NCBI RefSeq assembly: GCF_026340095.1 | Contig: NZ_JAPEPO010000003.1 | Location: 682,001-746,000, forward strand | DNA from: Streptomyces sp. NBC_01446 | GTDB lineage: Bacteria; Actinomycetota; Actinomycetes; Streptomycetales; Streptomycetaceae | Reading direction: 5' to 3' | DNA: 64,000 bases | Shown here: in pieces, positions 9,219 through 18,054 of the stretch | Layout: each line of letters begins with the position of its first letter | Numbering within the stretch: position 1 is the first letter of the stretch | Position numbers and translations under genes: made by a program | The notes under the pieces: model-generated | The model's database searches: none | Told to the model about the DNA's origin: nothing | Seen by the model: only the letters and a program-made list of their open reading frames with translations

Positions 9219-9410
9219 GTGCGGTGTCCGACCTCAGCTCGACGCCAAACGGCACGCAGCCTGGTGGTGGACGAGACCAACGACCTGAAGAAGCGCACGC
9301 ACACGGTCGCCGTGCAGCGCCAGTACACCGGCACCGCCCGGACGCATCGAGAACAGCCAGGTCACCGTCCTCCTCGCCTACTCCACCCCGCGACTCGTCC
9401 GGTCGGGCAG
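9219..9410 (+). pseudogene. IS701-family transposase fragment, frameshifted
   Basis: The frame reads SLVVDETNDLKKRTHTVAVQ then RQYTGTA, the conserved DDE-box region of IS701-type transposases (VVDETG..KKG.HTVGVQRQYTGTAGRIEN). The continuation RIENSQVTVLLAYSTPR lies in another frame, so at least one frameshift has occurred. No N- or C-terminal domain is found nearby. Confidence 0.65.
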
Positions 9411-9547
9411 GCCGTCTCTCGTCCCGGGTTGGTCCGACTGGTCGGATCTTCCGGTGGGTCGCGCCGGGACGTTCCGGGCGGCGGCAGAGCCGAGGTTATG
9501 AATGCGTCACGTGACCATCCATGAGCCTCAACCTCAGGAGCCACATG

Positions 9548-10072
9548 ATGCGCCCCATCAGAGCAGCCTGTCTCGGCACGGCCACTACGCTGGTCGCCCT
9601 TCTCGCCGGCGCCCCTGTCGCGACCGCCGCGACGGACACCGATTCCGCCCACGCCAAGGGCGGGGACCGGGTCATCACAGTCATCGGCCACCTCAAACAG
9701 CAGAGCCGCTTCCCCGTCAACCCCGGGGGCCCCGCCGCCCAGGGCGATCGGACCGTCGTCCGCTCGAGGCTCTACGACAAGAACGACAAAAAGAAGGTCG
9801 GCTGGACCCACGGCACCTGCACCACCACCCTGGCCAAAGAGAACGGCGGAGTGGAGGAGTGCGTCGTGACCTACGTCCTCCCGGGCGGCCAACTCACCGT
9901 GCAGGGGCTGGTCTTCGGCATTCTCACCAAGGGCGTCCCGACGATCCCTCCCCCTTCGTTCGACAACGCGATCACCGGCGGCACCGGGAAATTCGACCGG
10001 GCTCGTGGCTGGGTCCACGCCGACACGATCGGTACGGGCAAGAGGCAGTTCACGATCCACCTCGAGCGCTGA
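9548..10072 (+). CDS. Secreted dirigent / allene-oxide-cyclase-like barrel protein
   Basis: A start at ATG 9545 or 9548 gives a signal peptide (MRPIRAACLGTATTLVALLA, Ala-x-Ala-type cleavage near GAPVATAA), so the product is exported by Sec. The mature ~150 residues show alternating beta-strand patterns, paired Cys (GTCTTT, EECVV) and the run QGLVFGILTKGVPTIP followed by NAITGGTGKFDRARGWVHAD. The I.GGTG.Y..A.G motif is the signature of the AOC barrel-like (dirigent-type) fold found in secreted Streptomyces proteins. In plants these folds bind or guide small hydrophobic substrates; the bacterial role is unknown. The gene stands alone, followed by a strong hairpin at 10182-10217. Confidence 0.75.
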   Translation: MRPIRAACLGTATTLVALLAGAPVATAATDTDSAHAKGGDRVITVIGHLKQQSRFPVNPGGPAAQGDRTVVRSRLYDKNDKKKVGWTHGTCTTTLAKENGGVEECVVTYVLPGGQLTVQGLVFGILTKGVPTIPPPSFDNAITGGTGKFDRARGWVHADTIGTGKRQFTIHLER

Positions 10073-10181
10073 CTGACCCTGCCCCCGCCGGGTGACAAGG
10101 CTGGCCCGTCCACGGCACAGCACCGGCTCGATCGGTCCCCATGAGGGACGCCACCACCAGGCTCAAGTACTTGGTCCATCC

Positions 10182-10217
10182 GTCTCGCAGAGCCACACCA
10201 GTGCGACTCTGCGAGAC
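10182..10217. terminator. Hairpin between convergent genes
   Basis: GTCTCGCAGAG and CTCTGCGAGAC form a perfect 11-base-pair stem with a 14-base loop. It lies between the convergent AOC-like and TmrB-like genes and can act as a bidirectional terminator. There is no U tract, as is usual in high-GC actinomycetes. Confidence 0.6.
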
Positions 10218-10333
10218 AGATGACACCGCGGCGCCGGCCTGAGCTGGTCCCCTGGTCGAGTCAATTCGCACTGCTCTGCGCCGGAAGGGCTTCCTTGTTG
10301 CCACCCGCGCCTGTTTCGCGTGACCGGTGGGCC

Positions 10334-10855
10334 TCAACTCTTGACGGCCTCTGCGATCTGCAGGGCGGCCTGGGCGGGTGTGAGGTACGTGGTGTCGACT
10401 ACTTCGGCCTCGCTGTGGAGCCACGTGCGGGCTGCTTCGGCGTAAGGCTCGAGGTATTTGAGACGGAATGGAGAGGGGCCAAGAACAGTGTCCCCCTCGA
10501 TGCGCCCACGGAGGGTGTCCTGGTCGGTGTGGAGGACGAAGTGCCGTACCGGAATGCCATGTTGGGCGAGCCCTGAACTGATCTCGCGCCAGTACTGCTC
10601 GACCAGGACAGTCATGGGCATCACCAGAGTGCCGCCGGTGTAGTCGAGTACGCGGCGGGCGGTCTCGACTACGAGCGGGCGCCACGGCGGCCAGTGCTGG
10701 AAGTTGTCCGTCCCTGGCAGCCCTGGCTTGATGTCCATGAGGGTCTCGCCGACTTTCTCTGCGTCGAACACCCGTGAATCCGGGATCAGGGGCTGCAGAA
10801 GTGCGCTGGTCGTTGTCTTGCCTGCGCCGTGGGTGCCGTTGAGCCATACGATCAT
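10334..10855 (-). CDS. TmrB-like P-loop ATP-binding protein
   Basis: The 173-residue protein starts MIVWLNGTHGAGKTTTSALL, a Walker A (GTHGAGKTT) at residues 7-15. PMTVLVEQYWREI and HFVLHTDQDTLRGRIEGD follow, the order seen in TmrB and related small nucleotide kinases. TmrB of Bacillus subtilis gives tunicamycin resistance; related actinomycete proteins are usually annotated as AAA family ATPases with unproven substrates. Length (about 170-190) and motifs fit a full-length protein. It is a single gene transcribed toward the AOC-like gene. The 460 bases upstream hold nothing recognisable. Confidence 0.75.
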   Translation of the reverse strand: MIVWLNGTHGAGKTTTSALLQPLIPDSRVFDAEKVGETLMDIKPGLPGTDNFQHWPPWRPLVVETARRVLDYTGGTLVMPMTVLVEQYWREISSGLAQHGIPVRHFVLHTDQDTLRGRIEGDTVLGPSPFRLKYLEPYAEAARTWLHSEAEVVDTTYLTPAQAALQIAEAVKS

Positions 10856-10859
10856 GCGC

Positions 10860-11330
10860 CGACGTTAGCGCTGTGCGGGCCGCGGGAGCGGGCACCGCAG
10901 AAAACCGGTACGGCTTCGGCGTATTCCGTGACTGCTGCGGGGTGGCGCCAGGACCTGGTGTTCTTGTCTGTGAGCTGCACGACATGAGGTCGGTCATCGC
11001 GAGGTGGATCATGGCTTCGAAGCGGGGTGGCAACCGAGGGAGCCGACATCGCAAGGCAGGCACCGCAGCAGCCGCCCCCGCCGACAGCGCGTGTCATCAG
11101 CGGCATCTGCGACCCCGCCCAAGAGGGCCGAGCCTCCCACCGTCGCGTCCCTGCCCGACGTGTTCGGCGTCCTCGTTCACCCACGCCAGGTAGGCCCCTG
11201 TCAGCCCACTGCCTACCTGGCCGGACAGGCCCCCCGGCAGCCCATGGCGGGGCCTCAACCCCACGCGCCCGCGCAGCAACTGCCGTGCACTGAGCTGCGG
11301 TTGGGCGTGTGATCACCGGTCTCGCGTCCG
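10860..11330. other. No gene recognised
   Basis: About 470 bases between the TmrB-like gene and the oxidoreductase 3' end. All frames lack family resemblance, signal peptides or plausible ribosome sites. It would carry the promoter of the TmrB-like gene at its left edge. Confidence 0.4.
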
Positions 11331-11331
11331 G

Positions 11332-12240
11332 TCAGCGCGGTCCTCGGATGCTGTCGATGATGCGAGTCCAGTTGTCGCTGCCATGTCCGTCCTTGATTGC
11401 GCGCCGGTAGTGGGCCTGCACGGCCAGTGGGAGCGCGAGGTCAAGGCCGAGTGACGTACTGGTCTCGACGATGTGGTCGGACGTCGCACCCATCATGGTG
11501 ACCGTGCTGAGGTCGCCGGGATGCTCTCCGGCATCCAGTGCGGCGCCGGGGTTCTCTTCGCCGGCCCTCAGGATGGCGCCGATCGAGTCGGCGGCGGAGA
11601 GCAACTCCGGCAGCGCTTCCTTGGCGCTCAGCCCTGCGGTGCCGAGCATCGCGGTGGCGTGCATCAGTGCGGAAAGTGTGGTGAGGAATACCGCGAGTTG
11701 GGCTTGGTACATCATCTGGGCGAGACCCGGGTCCTCACCCAGATGCTTTGGTGTTCCGAGCAGTGTCAACGTCGCCAGGTGGCGCTCCATCGCCTCACCG
11801 CGGCCGCTGTAGTAGACATACGCTGCCTCCGTGCCGACCATCGGCGCCGGGACCATGACACCTCCGGTGAGGAAGGTCGCGTCGTGGCCCGCCGCCCAGG
11901 TGGCCGCCTCGCGTGTGCGGTCAGGAGTGTCAGAGCTCAGGTTGACCAGGGTCCGGCCGGCGAGCGATTCGGGGGCGCCGGCGAGGACGTCGTACATCGC
12001 CTGGTAGTCGGTGAGGCTAAGGATGACGAGGTCACTCGCTTCGACCGCCTCGCCGGGTGTCGACGCGAGCCTTGCTCCGGCGGTGACGACACTGTCGGCA
12101 CGGCTGGCGGTGCGGTTCCAGACGGTGACCGGGTGGCCGGCGGTGAGGAGGGTGCGTGTCATCGCCTGGCCCATCGGGCCAAGCCCGATCACGGTGACAG
12201 CACTGTTCTGCCTGGTGGTGTGGTTCTGTTGTTCGTTCAC
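11332..12240 (-). CDS. NAD(P)-dependent oxidoreductase, imine-reductase-like
   Basis: About 300 residues. The N-terminal Rossmann fold begins SAVTVIGLGPMGQAMTRTLL with GxGxMG and the NADP-type continuation VTVWNRTASRAD (Arg after beta-2). The all-alpha C-terminal domain has MMYQAQLAVFLTTLSALMHA, matching 6-phosphogluconate-dehydrogenase/imine-reductase proteins. The start is set at the GTG at 12240 (VNEQQNHTT); an upstream in-frame ATG at 12264 is possible. It is divergent from an HxlR regulator, an arrangement common for redox enzymes controlled by the adjacent HxlR. Enzymes of this group reduce imines or beta-hydroxyacids; the substrate cannot be read from sequence. Confidence 0.85.
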   Translation of the reverse strand: MNEQQNHTTRQNSAVTVIGLGPMGQAMTRTLLTAGHPVTVWNRTASRADSVVTAGARLASTPGEAVEASDLVILSLTDYQAMYDVLAGAPESLAGRTLVNLSSDTPDRTREAATWAAGHDATFLTGGVMVPAPMVGTEAAYVYYSGRGEAMERHLATLTLLGTPKHLGEDPGLAQMMYQAQLAVFLTTLSALMHATAMLGTAGLSAKEALPELLSAADSIGAILRAGEENPGAALDAGEHPGDLSTVTMMGATSDHIVETSTSLGLDLALPLAVQAHYRRAIKDGHGSDNWTRIIDSIRGPR

Positions 12241-12323
12241 CCCTCCATGCTCGGAGAGCGTCACTAATCTCGGAAGTACCCACTATTTTCTGCGGTACTT
12301 ACCTTTTTGTAAGGGGATCAGTG

Positions 12324-12695
12324 ATGGCCAAGGCGCCGAGGAGCGGGCCTTACATCTGCGGCATCGACGCTGCGCTCGACGTGGTGAGCGGCAAGTGGAA
12401 GGGGCTGATCCTGTGGGACCTCGATGCCCACCGCGTACGCCGCTTTGCTGAGCTGCGTCGCGGTCTGCCAGGAGTGAGCGAGAAGATGCTGACGCAGCAC
12501 CTGCGTGAGATGGAGGCGGACGGTCTCGTGCTCCGGAGGGTTTATGCCGAGGTGCCGCCGCGGGTGGAATACTCCTTGACTGAGCACGGACGCATGCTCA
12601 ATCAAGCGCTCGGGCCGCTCGGCGTGTGGGGGGCTGAGCGGATGCGTCGCGAAGGCCACGAAACGGCCGACGTGGCCGAGACCTCACGGGGCTGA
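12324..12695 (+). CDS. HxlR-family transcriptional regulator
   Basis: A 123-residue winged-helix protein: CGIDAALDVVSGKWKGLIL, then FAELRRGLPGVSEKMLTQHL (recognition helix), REMEADGLVLRRVYAEVPPR and VEYSLTEHGRML, the standard HxlR order. The Cys at residue 11 is in the position used for redox or electrophile sensing in some family members. It is transcribed away from the oxidoreductase with about 80 bases between the starts; that AT-richer gap (ACTATTTTCTGCGGTACTTA) holds both promoters and probably its operator. It likely controls the oxidoreductase. Confidence 0.9.
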   Translation: MAKAPRSGPYICGIDAALDVVSGKWKGLILWDLDAHRVRRFAELRRGLPGVSEKMLTQHLREMEADGLVLRRVYAEVPPRVEYSLTEHGRMLNQALGPLGVWGAERMRREGHETADVAETSRG

Positions 12696-12813
12696 ATATC
12701 CCGGCCCGCAACCCCCATGCGTGCGGGCGCGCCGTTCCTGAGGTCTGAGTGTTGCGGGCTGCGCCGCACTGCACAAAGGCGTCGACAGCATCCCACGTAG
12801 TACGGGAGTCGCA

Positions 12814-12869
12814 CGGTTCGTGGCTCTTCCGATCGGTCACCGGTGACCGATCGGAAGAGCCACGAACCG
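12814..12869. repeat. 56-base perfect palindrome
   Basis: Bases 12814-12841 and 12842-12869 are exact reverse complements with no loop (centre GGTCACCGGTGACC). It lies after the HxlR gene and ends 15 bases before the first possible start of the MFS gene. It could act as a terminator in RNA form, or as a binding site for a dimeric repressor. Confidence 0.8.
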
Positions 12870-12932
12870 GCACGCTGAACGGGCATGGAAACGGGGAGCC
12901 TTCGGGCAGCCTCGTCCCCTAGGTTTCACCCC

Positions 12933-14168
12933 ATGGCCTCATCCGTCGGTCCTGAGGACCGGGTTGCCGAGGCGCGGCCGCGTCTGATGACCCGCCCGCT
13001 GCTGTTGCGCTTTGTGACGGTCGTCGGCTCCTCGGCGAGCTTCTTTCTACTGCTGTCGGTCGTCCCGGTGTACGCGCAGAGCGCGCCGGGCGGGGGCAGT
13101 GACAAGGCGGGTCTGGTCACCGGTGCGCTGATGCTGGCCACGGTGGTCGGCGAGCTGATAGCTCCATGGCTGGCCGCACGCTGTGGTTATCGCGTGATGC
13201 TGGGGGCGGGGTTGTTGTTGCTGGGTGCCCCGGCGCTGGCCCTGACCGTGTCGCGGAGTCTGGCGTGCGTCGTGACGGTGTGCCTTGTCCGGGGGCTCGG
13301 CTTCGCGTTCACCTTGGTGGCGGGTGGGGCGCTGACGGCGTCGCTGATCCCGCCCGAGCGCCGCGGGGAGGGACTGGCCCTGATTGGCGTCATGGCAGGT
13401 GTGCCGTCGCTGGTGGGCCTGCCGCTCGGGGCCTGGCTGGCATTGCACACGGGGTACGGGCCCGTCTGTTGGGCGGCGGCACTGATCGCGCTGGTCTCCA
13501 TCGCCGCCGTCCCGGGCCTGCCCGGCCGGGAAGCGGCGTCGGGTCCGCTCTTGGGAATCTTCGCAGGGGCCCGTTCCGGCACGCTCGGCCGCCCCACGGC
13601 CGTGTTCGCCGTGACGGCTGTGGGCGCGGGGATCGTCGTCACCTTTCTGCCGCTGGCCGTGGCACCGGGGTATTCCGGCGTGGTCGCGGCGGCACTCTTC
13701 ATGCAGCCGGCCGCCGCAACCGCGTCCCGCTGGTTCGCCGGTCGGCGTGCCGACCGGCGTGGAGCCGCCGGGCTGATGGTGCCGGGGCTGGTCGCCTCAG
13801 CCGCCGGCATCCTCGTCGTTGCCCTCACGGGCGTTCCCGTCGCGGTCGTCGTGGGTGCGGCCGTGTTCGGGGTCGGCTTCGGCATCACCCAGAGCGCAAC
13901 CATCACGCTGATGTACTCCCGGGTCCCGGCCTCCGGGTACGGGACGGTGAGCGCCCTGTGGAATGTCGCCTACGACGCGGGAATGGGTATCGGCGCGGTC
14001 GGCTTCGGCACGGTGGCCGGCCTGACCGGCTACCCCTGGGCATTCGTCCTGACCGCGTTCCTGATGCTGACAGCCCTCATCCCGGCCCGGTGGGACCTCA
14101 CGGCAGCGCGCAAACAACGTGCGATGGGCAGGAAGGATCAGGCAGTCTCGGAGGAGGGACAACCGTGA
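12933..14168 (+). CDS. MFS transporter (12 TM)
   Basis: About 410 residues with twelve predicted hydrophobic helices, beginning RPLLLRFVTVVGSSASFFLL. The loop-2 region reads ATVVGELIAPWLAARCGYRV, a variant of the MFS A motif (GxLaDrxGxr), and GVMAGVPSLVGLPLGAWLA resembles the motif C of drug exporters. Starts at 12885 or 12933 are possible; 12933 places the first helix at a usual distance, but neither has a clear ribosome site. It has the look of the Bcr/CmlA or YfcJ-like antiport group exporting small toxic compounds. It lies immediately downstream of a 56-base palindrome, which may control it. Confidence 0.85.
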   Translation: MASSVGPEDRVAEARPRLMTRPLLLRFVTVVGSSASFFLLLSVVPVYAQSAPGGGSDKAGLVTGALMLATVVGELIAPWLAARCGYRVMLGAGLLLLGAPALALTVSRSLACVVTVCLVRGLGFAFTLVAGGALTASLIPPERRGEGLALIGVMAGVPSLVGLPLGAWLALHTGYGPVCWAAALIALVSIAAVPGLPGREAASGPLLGIFAGARSGTLGRPTAVFAVTAVGAGIVVTFLPLAVAPGYSGVVAAALFMQPAAATASRWFAGRRADRRGAAGLMVPGLVASAAGILVVALTGVPVAVVVGAAVFGVGFGITQSATITLMYSRVPASGYGTVSALWNVAYDAGMGIGAVGFGTVAGLTGYPWAFVLTAFLMLTALIPARWDLTAARKQRAMGRKDQAVSEEGQP

Positions 14169-14265
14169 ACGATGGCCTGCACCCTGTTCAACTCCGCAGA
14201 CTCGCAAAATGAGATGACTTGTAGGAGCAAGGAGTGGCCGGCATGACGAACGAGGTGCGGCTCGT

Positions 14266-14964
14266 ATGACCAAAGCAGATGAACGTGCGACGCGGGTTCG
14301 CGAGGTACGGCGCCGACTCGCACAGGAGGGACCGCCATGGACGCGAGACCACGAGAGAGACTTCGAAACCGTTACGGTGCCCGAACGCCACTGCGATCAA
14401 CTGCGCGACCTGATGGTCGCCGAGGGAGTCGAGAAGGTTGTCGAGATCGGTCTCGCGTACGCCAGTTCTGCCCTCGCCATCGGTGAGGCTCTGGCAACCG
14501 TCAATCCTTCGCTCCCCCGGCACGTCATCATCGACCCGTTTCAACAGCGGGAGTATTCCAACGCCGGTTGGGATCTGCTGTGCTCTGCGGGGCTGGACTC
14601 GATCGCCACGCTCATGCTCACACCGTCGTCGACCGCACTCCCTCAGCTCCTCAGCGAAGGCTTCGTGGCCGACGCGGCATTCGTGGACGGCAGTCACCGG
14701 TTTCACGAAGTCTTCGTCGATCTCTACTTCCTACGCAAGATCGTCCGGCCCGGGGGCCTGATCGTCATCGACGACGACTGGTGGCCGTCCGTACACACGG
14801 CCGCGCAGTACTACGAACGGAACACGGGATGGAAGGTGATCCCGGACGCCTTTCCCGGCAAAACGATCGGTGTCGGTCCTCAGGGCGAACAAGGGCCACG
14901 GTGTGTGGCCTATCGCCTGCCTGACCCTTTGTTCGAGCCTTCCTTCGAAGACTTCCGCCCGTGA
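14266..14964 (+). CDS. Class I SAM-dependent methyltransferase (Methyltransf_24 type)
   Basis: The 232-residue protein has VEKVVEIGLAYASSALAIGE (motif I, E.G...G.S), HVIIDPFQQREY (motif II, Asp) and ADAAFVDGSHRFHEVFVDLY, then LRKIVRPGGLIVIDDDWWPS. This is the pattern of class I methyltransferases related to cephalosporin hydroxylase and caffeoyl-CoA O-methyltransferase. It starts at ATG 14266, overlapping a tiny in-frame-unrelated ATG region at 14243. No cognate biosynthetic genes are adjacent, so the substrate is unknown. Confidence 0.8.
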   Translation: MTKADERATRVREVRRRLAQEGPPWTRDHERDFETVTVPERHCDQLRDLMVAEGVEKVVEIGLAYASSALAIGEALATVNPSLPRHVIIDPFQQREYSNAGWDLLCSAGLDSIATLMLTPSSTALPQLLSEGFVADAAFVDGSHRFHEVFVDLYFLRKIVRPGGLIVIDDDWWPSVHTAAQYYERNTGWKVIPDAFPGKTIGVGPQGEQGPRCVAYRLPDPLFEPSFEDFRP

Positions 14965-15098
14965 CTGCGGCCAGGGAAGTGACGTATGAGTGCGACCTGA
15001 TCCGGGGGTTTGCTCCTCCGGCGTCGGGATGATGCCCGCAGAGATGAACGGCCACCTGCTGATCTTCGAAGTGTCGAAGCTCGAAAGAGATCAGCACG

Positions 15099-15567
15099 AT
15101 GACCGCACCCGACAGGCTGCCCCTGCACGCCCTCGACGAGGACAATCTCGCCGCGGCGAGTCCCGATCTGCTGCGCGCGATGGTCAAGACGTTCGCCGAC
15201 GCGCTCATGTCCATATAGGCGGATGCCCTCTGCAACGCCGAATCCGGCCAGGTCAGTGACGAGTGAGTCACCCACCGCCACACTGCGCAGGGGGAGTTAC
15301 TTCCCGCGCAGGCTGCTGGAACGCCTCCGGCGGGTCGAACAGGCCCCGATCTCGGTGGTCGACACCGTCTATCTGCTCGGTGCCTCCACCCGCCAGGTCG
15401 AGAAGCTCGCCCTTGCCCAGCTTCTGAGCGGGGCTGTCCCTCGACTCCACGTGGCCGAGCGCCGCCCCGACCGGCCAGTACTGCCGATGGCCGGTACCAC
15501 CGCGATCGGGGCGGCTGTGCATCTGCCGGCCACCGCCATCGAGGAGGCCGGAACCTGTCCTCGATGA
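15099..15567 (+). pseudogene. IS256-family transposase remnant
   Basis: From ATG 15099 the frame reads MTAPDRLPLHALDEDNLAAA and MVKTFADALMS, then meets a TAG. After frame changes it continues ADALCNAESGQVSDE and GSYFPRRLLERLRRVEQAPI with VVDTVYLLGASTRQVEKLA. These are the successive N-terminal blocks of actinomycete IS256 (mutator-type) transposases. The sequence has internal stops, a deletion between blocks and no DDE core, so it is dead. Confidence 0.75.
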
Positions 15568-15620
15568 CGGCATCCTGGCCGACAGCTCCTATCGTCTGCT
15601 GCCGGCCAGACGGCCCGGCC

Positions 15621-16346
15621 TCACTTCAGGTGTCGGTCCAAGAACCGGCATCCGTCCTCCAGCTCGAACGACGGGATGCCGGTGTGCCCGCCCAGATTGG
15701 CGTGCAGCGTCTTCTCCTTGCTGCCGAAGGCGTCGAACAGGTCCAGGGCCCGTTGCCGGGGGTTGCCTTCGTCGTCCCACTGCAGCAGGAACAACAGCGG
15801 AATGGTGACCTGCCGGGCCTCCTCGCGCTGGGCACGGGGCACGTACCCGCCGGCGAAGAAGCCGGCGGCCGCGATGCGCGGCTCGACCACCGCCAGCCGG
15901 ATGCCGAGGGCGGTCCACCCCCCGGAGTACCCGACCGGGCCGCCGATCTCGGGCAGCTCAAGGAGGGCGTCCAGAGTGGTCTGCCATTCCGGGACCGCCT
16001 TTTCGACCAGCGGGCCGATGAAGGACTCGAAGATCTCGTCGACCGGCTCGCCCGCCTGCATCGCCCGGCGGAGGTCGGCACGGGCCTGCTCGTCGGCGGC
16101 TGAACGGGGCCGGTCACCGCACCCGGCGGCGTCGATGGTGGCCACCGCGTAGCCGCGCGCCGCGGTGTAGCGGGCCCGGGCCACCAGCCGGGGTTCCGCC
16201 TTGGGCAGGCCGTTGTTGTGGGCCATCAGGATCAGCGGGGCCGGTGCGGCGGATCCAGGCGTCCACAGGGTGCCGGGGATCTCGCCGAGGGTGAATTCGC
16301 GCTCGAGGATGCCGTCGTCGAGGCGCTGTTCAGAAGTGAAGTGCAT
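15621..16346 (-). CDS. Alpha/beta hydrolase, dienelactone-hydrolase-like
   Basis: A 241-residue protein starting MHFTSEQRLDDGILEREFTL. APLILMAHNNGLPK is the oxyanion-strand region; GGPVGYSGGWTALGIRL carries the nucleophile elbow (G-x-S-G-G, Ser in GYSGG). LLFLLQWDDEGNPRQRALDL holds the acid and HANLGGHTGIPSFE the catalytic His. Fold and size match single-domain dienelactone-hydrolase-type esterases. The start at 16346 is preceded by GAAAGG; the frame extends far upstream but that part is not protein-like. Cytosolic and a single gene. Substrate unknown. Confidence 0.85.
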   Translation of the reverse strand: MHFTSEQRLDDGILEREFTLGEIPGTLWTPGSAAPAPLILMAHNNGLPKAEPRLVARARYTAARGYAVATIDAAGCGDRPRSAADEQARADLRRAMQAGEPVDEIFESFIGPLVEKAVPEWQTTLDALLELPEIGGPVGYSGGWTALGIRLAVVEPRIAAAGFFAGGYVPRAQREEARQVTIPLLFLLQWDDEGNPRQRALDLFDAFGSKEKTLHANLGGHTGIPSFELEDGCRFLDRHLK

Positions 16347-16789
16347 GGTCGTGCCTTTCGGGAGGCTCAGAAACGGCGCTCCCGGACGACCTATCGCCCG
16401 ACCGTGACCCCGGAGGGGAGCACCCATGTCGATACTGCGTTCACGGGTACCACCTCCTCGTTCTCTCGCACGGCCTCCGGAAAAGTAGCAGTGGTCGCCG
16501 TGGTCCGCCAAACAGGTTTTTGCGGAGGCTCCGTGGCCGGACGGCACGGAGCGGGACTGTCGATCCTGCGGTGTGGGGTGGTTCGCCCGAAGCCACGGGA
16601 AGTCAACGACGAGCTGTGGGCGGTGCGCGCTGCGCCGATGAGAACGACCGCACCGCTGCCGTGACCTTGCGCCCCGGGCCGGAAGGTGTCTGAAAGGTCT
16701 GTACCGGCCCGCCCCGAACCGTGTGATCGGAGCCGGTGGAAGGTAAATGCGTCGACAACGCCCCTCGGCACCCGGCAAAGTGGACGCCC
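16347..16789. other. Promoter region, no gene recognised
   Basis: About 440 bases between the divergent hydrolase and methyltransferase genes. No frame shows family resemblance; it should contain both promoters. Confidence 0.4.
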
Positions 16790-17530
16790 GTGACGAGCAG
16801 TGAGCTGTGGACCCGTGCGACCGCCGATCGCTACGACGCCGAGGAGACTGAGATGTCCTCGGCCGCCGCTCTCGCGCCGACTCTCGCCTTTCTCGCCGAA
16901 CTCGCCGGAGACGGCCGGGCACTGGAGTTCGCCATCGGAACCGGACGAGTGGGCGTCCCGCTCCAGGAACGCGGCGTGCAGGTAGCGGGCATCGAACTGT
17001 CCGAACACATGGCAGCGGTCCTGCGGCGCAAGATCGACGAGGACACGCTCCCGGTAGCCATCGGGGACATGGCCACCACCGCCGTCCCCGGCGAGTTCAC
17101 CCTGGTCTATCTCGTCTACAACACCATCACGAACCTGCTCACGCAGGACGAGCAGGTCGAGTGCTTCCGCAACGCCGCACGTCATCTGGGGCCCGGCGGC
17201 CGATTCGTCATCGAACTGGGCGTGCCGCCGCTGCGGTTCCTGCCGCCCGGCCAGGTCGCGGTGCCGTTCGACGTCTCTGAGCAGCATGTCGGCTTCGACA
17301 CCTTCGACCTGGTCGAACAGATCCTCGTCTCGCACCACTTCACCCGCGACGGCGACGACGGCCGTTACCGCCGCGCCAACTCCCGGCACCGGTACGCCTG
17401 GCCGGCGGAGCTCGACCTGATGGCACGGATCGCTGGGCTCGAGCTGGAACGTCGCGTCGCGGACTGGGATGGGGAGCCGTTCACCCAGGACTCCGCGAAA
17501 CACATCTCCGTGTGGCGCAAGCCAACCTGA
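16790..17530 (+). CDS. Class I SAM-dependent methyltransferase
   Basis: About 246 residues from GTG 16790 (VTSSELWTRATADRYDAEET). GRALEFAIGTGRVGVPLQER is motif I (E.A.GTGR.G.PL), VAGIELSEHMAAVLRRK is motif II, and FTLVYLVYNTITNLLTQDEQ then ARHLGPGGRFVIELGVPPLR form motifs III and IV. This is the arrangement of the Methyltransf_25 group, often close to genes for small-molecule modification. A longer frame to 16736 adds residues without support. No co-transcribed partner; substrate unknown. Confidence 0.85.
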   Translation: MTSSELWTRATADRYDAEETEMSSAAALAPTLAFLAELAGDGRALEFAIGTGRVGVPLQERGVQVAGIELSEHMAAVLRRKIDEDTLPVAIGDMATTAVPGEFTLVYLVYNTITNLLTQDEQVECFRNAARHLGPGGRFVIELGVPPLRFLPPGQVAVPFDVSEQHVGFDTFDLVEQILVSHHFTRDGDDGRYRRANSRHRYAWPAELDLMARIAGLELERRVADWDGEPFTQDSAKHISVWRKPT

Positions 17531-17574
17531 GGTCGGCCACCGGACTGTCAACGTAAGCCGTGCCTGTCTCGAAA

Positions 17575-18000
17575 CTCCTATCGGGAGTTCAGGCGTCGCC
17601 AGCGGATCAGCGCGTATCCGAGGGTGAGGAAGAAGGCCTTCGTGGATGTCGTCACGCATCTCCCAGGGGATCCGCAGGCGGCGGAACCAGTGCATAGTCG
17701 CTCAGCGACCCAGGGTTGGGTGCCGAGTCCATAGCCATGTTCGGTGCCCCGGCGGGCGAGTAGCGGCTTCATGTCGAGATCCCAGACCAGGCGGCGGTAC
17801 GGGGCTGCCGGATAGCGACATGTAGATAGCGACGCGTACCAGCCGGGCACCGAGCGGCAACGGCGCAACCCGGACATGACGGGGACCTCACCTGCGCGAC
17901 GAGCGCCCTCGGCTCGTCCTGGAGCTGCGAGGACGGCACGCACCGGGGCACCGTCCGCTTCCGTTGGAGTGAAGAACTCGACGGGCTGCCGCCCCTCCAC
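17575..18000 (-). pseudogene. IS5-family transposase remnant
   Basis: On the minus strand YRRLVWDLDMKPLLARRGTE, then GLGTQPWVAERL, is followed in a second frame by HWFRRLRIPWEMRDDIHEG and in the first by FFLTLGYALIRWRRL. These are the last blocks of IS5-type (transposase_11) proteins (RR.VW.LG.KP.IARRG..HGSGLGT.RWVVER..AWLH.FRRLR.R.E.R). At least two frameshifts are present and the N-terminal two thirds are missing. Confidence 0.7.
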
Positions 18001-18054
18001 GCCTCAACGCGTCATGGTTCCTCTGAGGCAAACATGATCGAAGGGAGCAGGGTT

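Noticed and set aside
9044..9514. 156-codon plus-strand frame over the IS701 relic
   Set aside because: Different frame from the recognisable transposase blocks and no start context.
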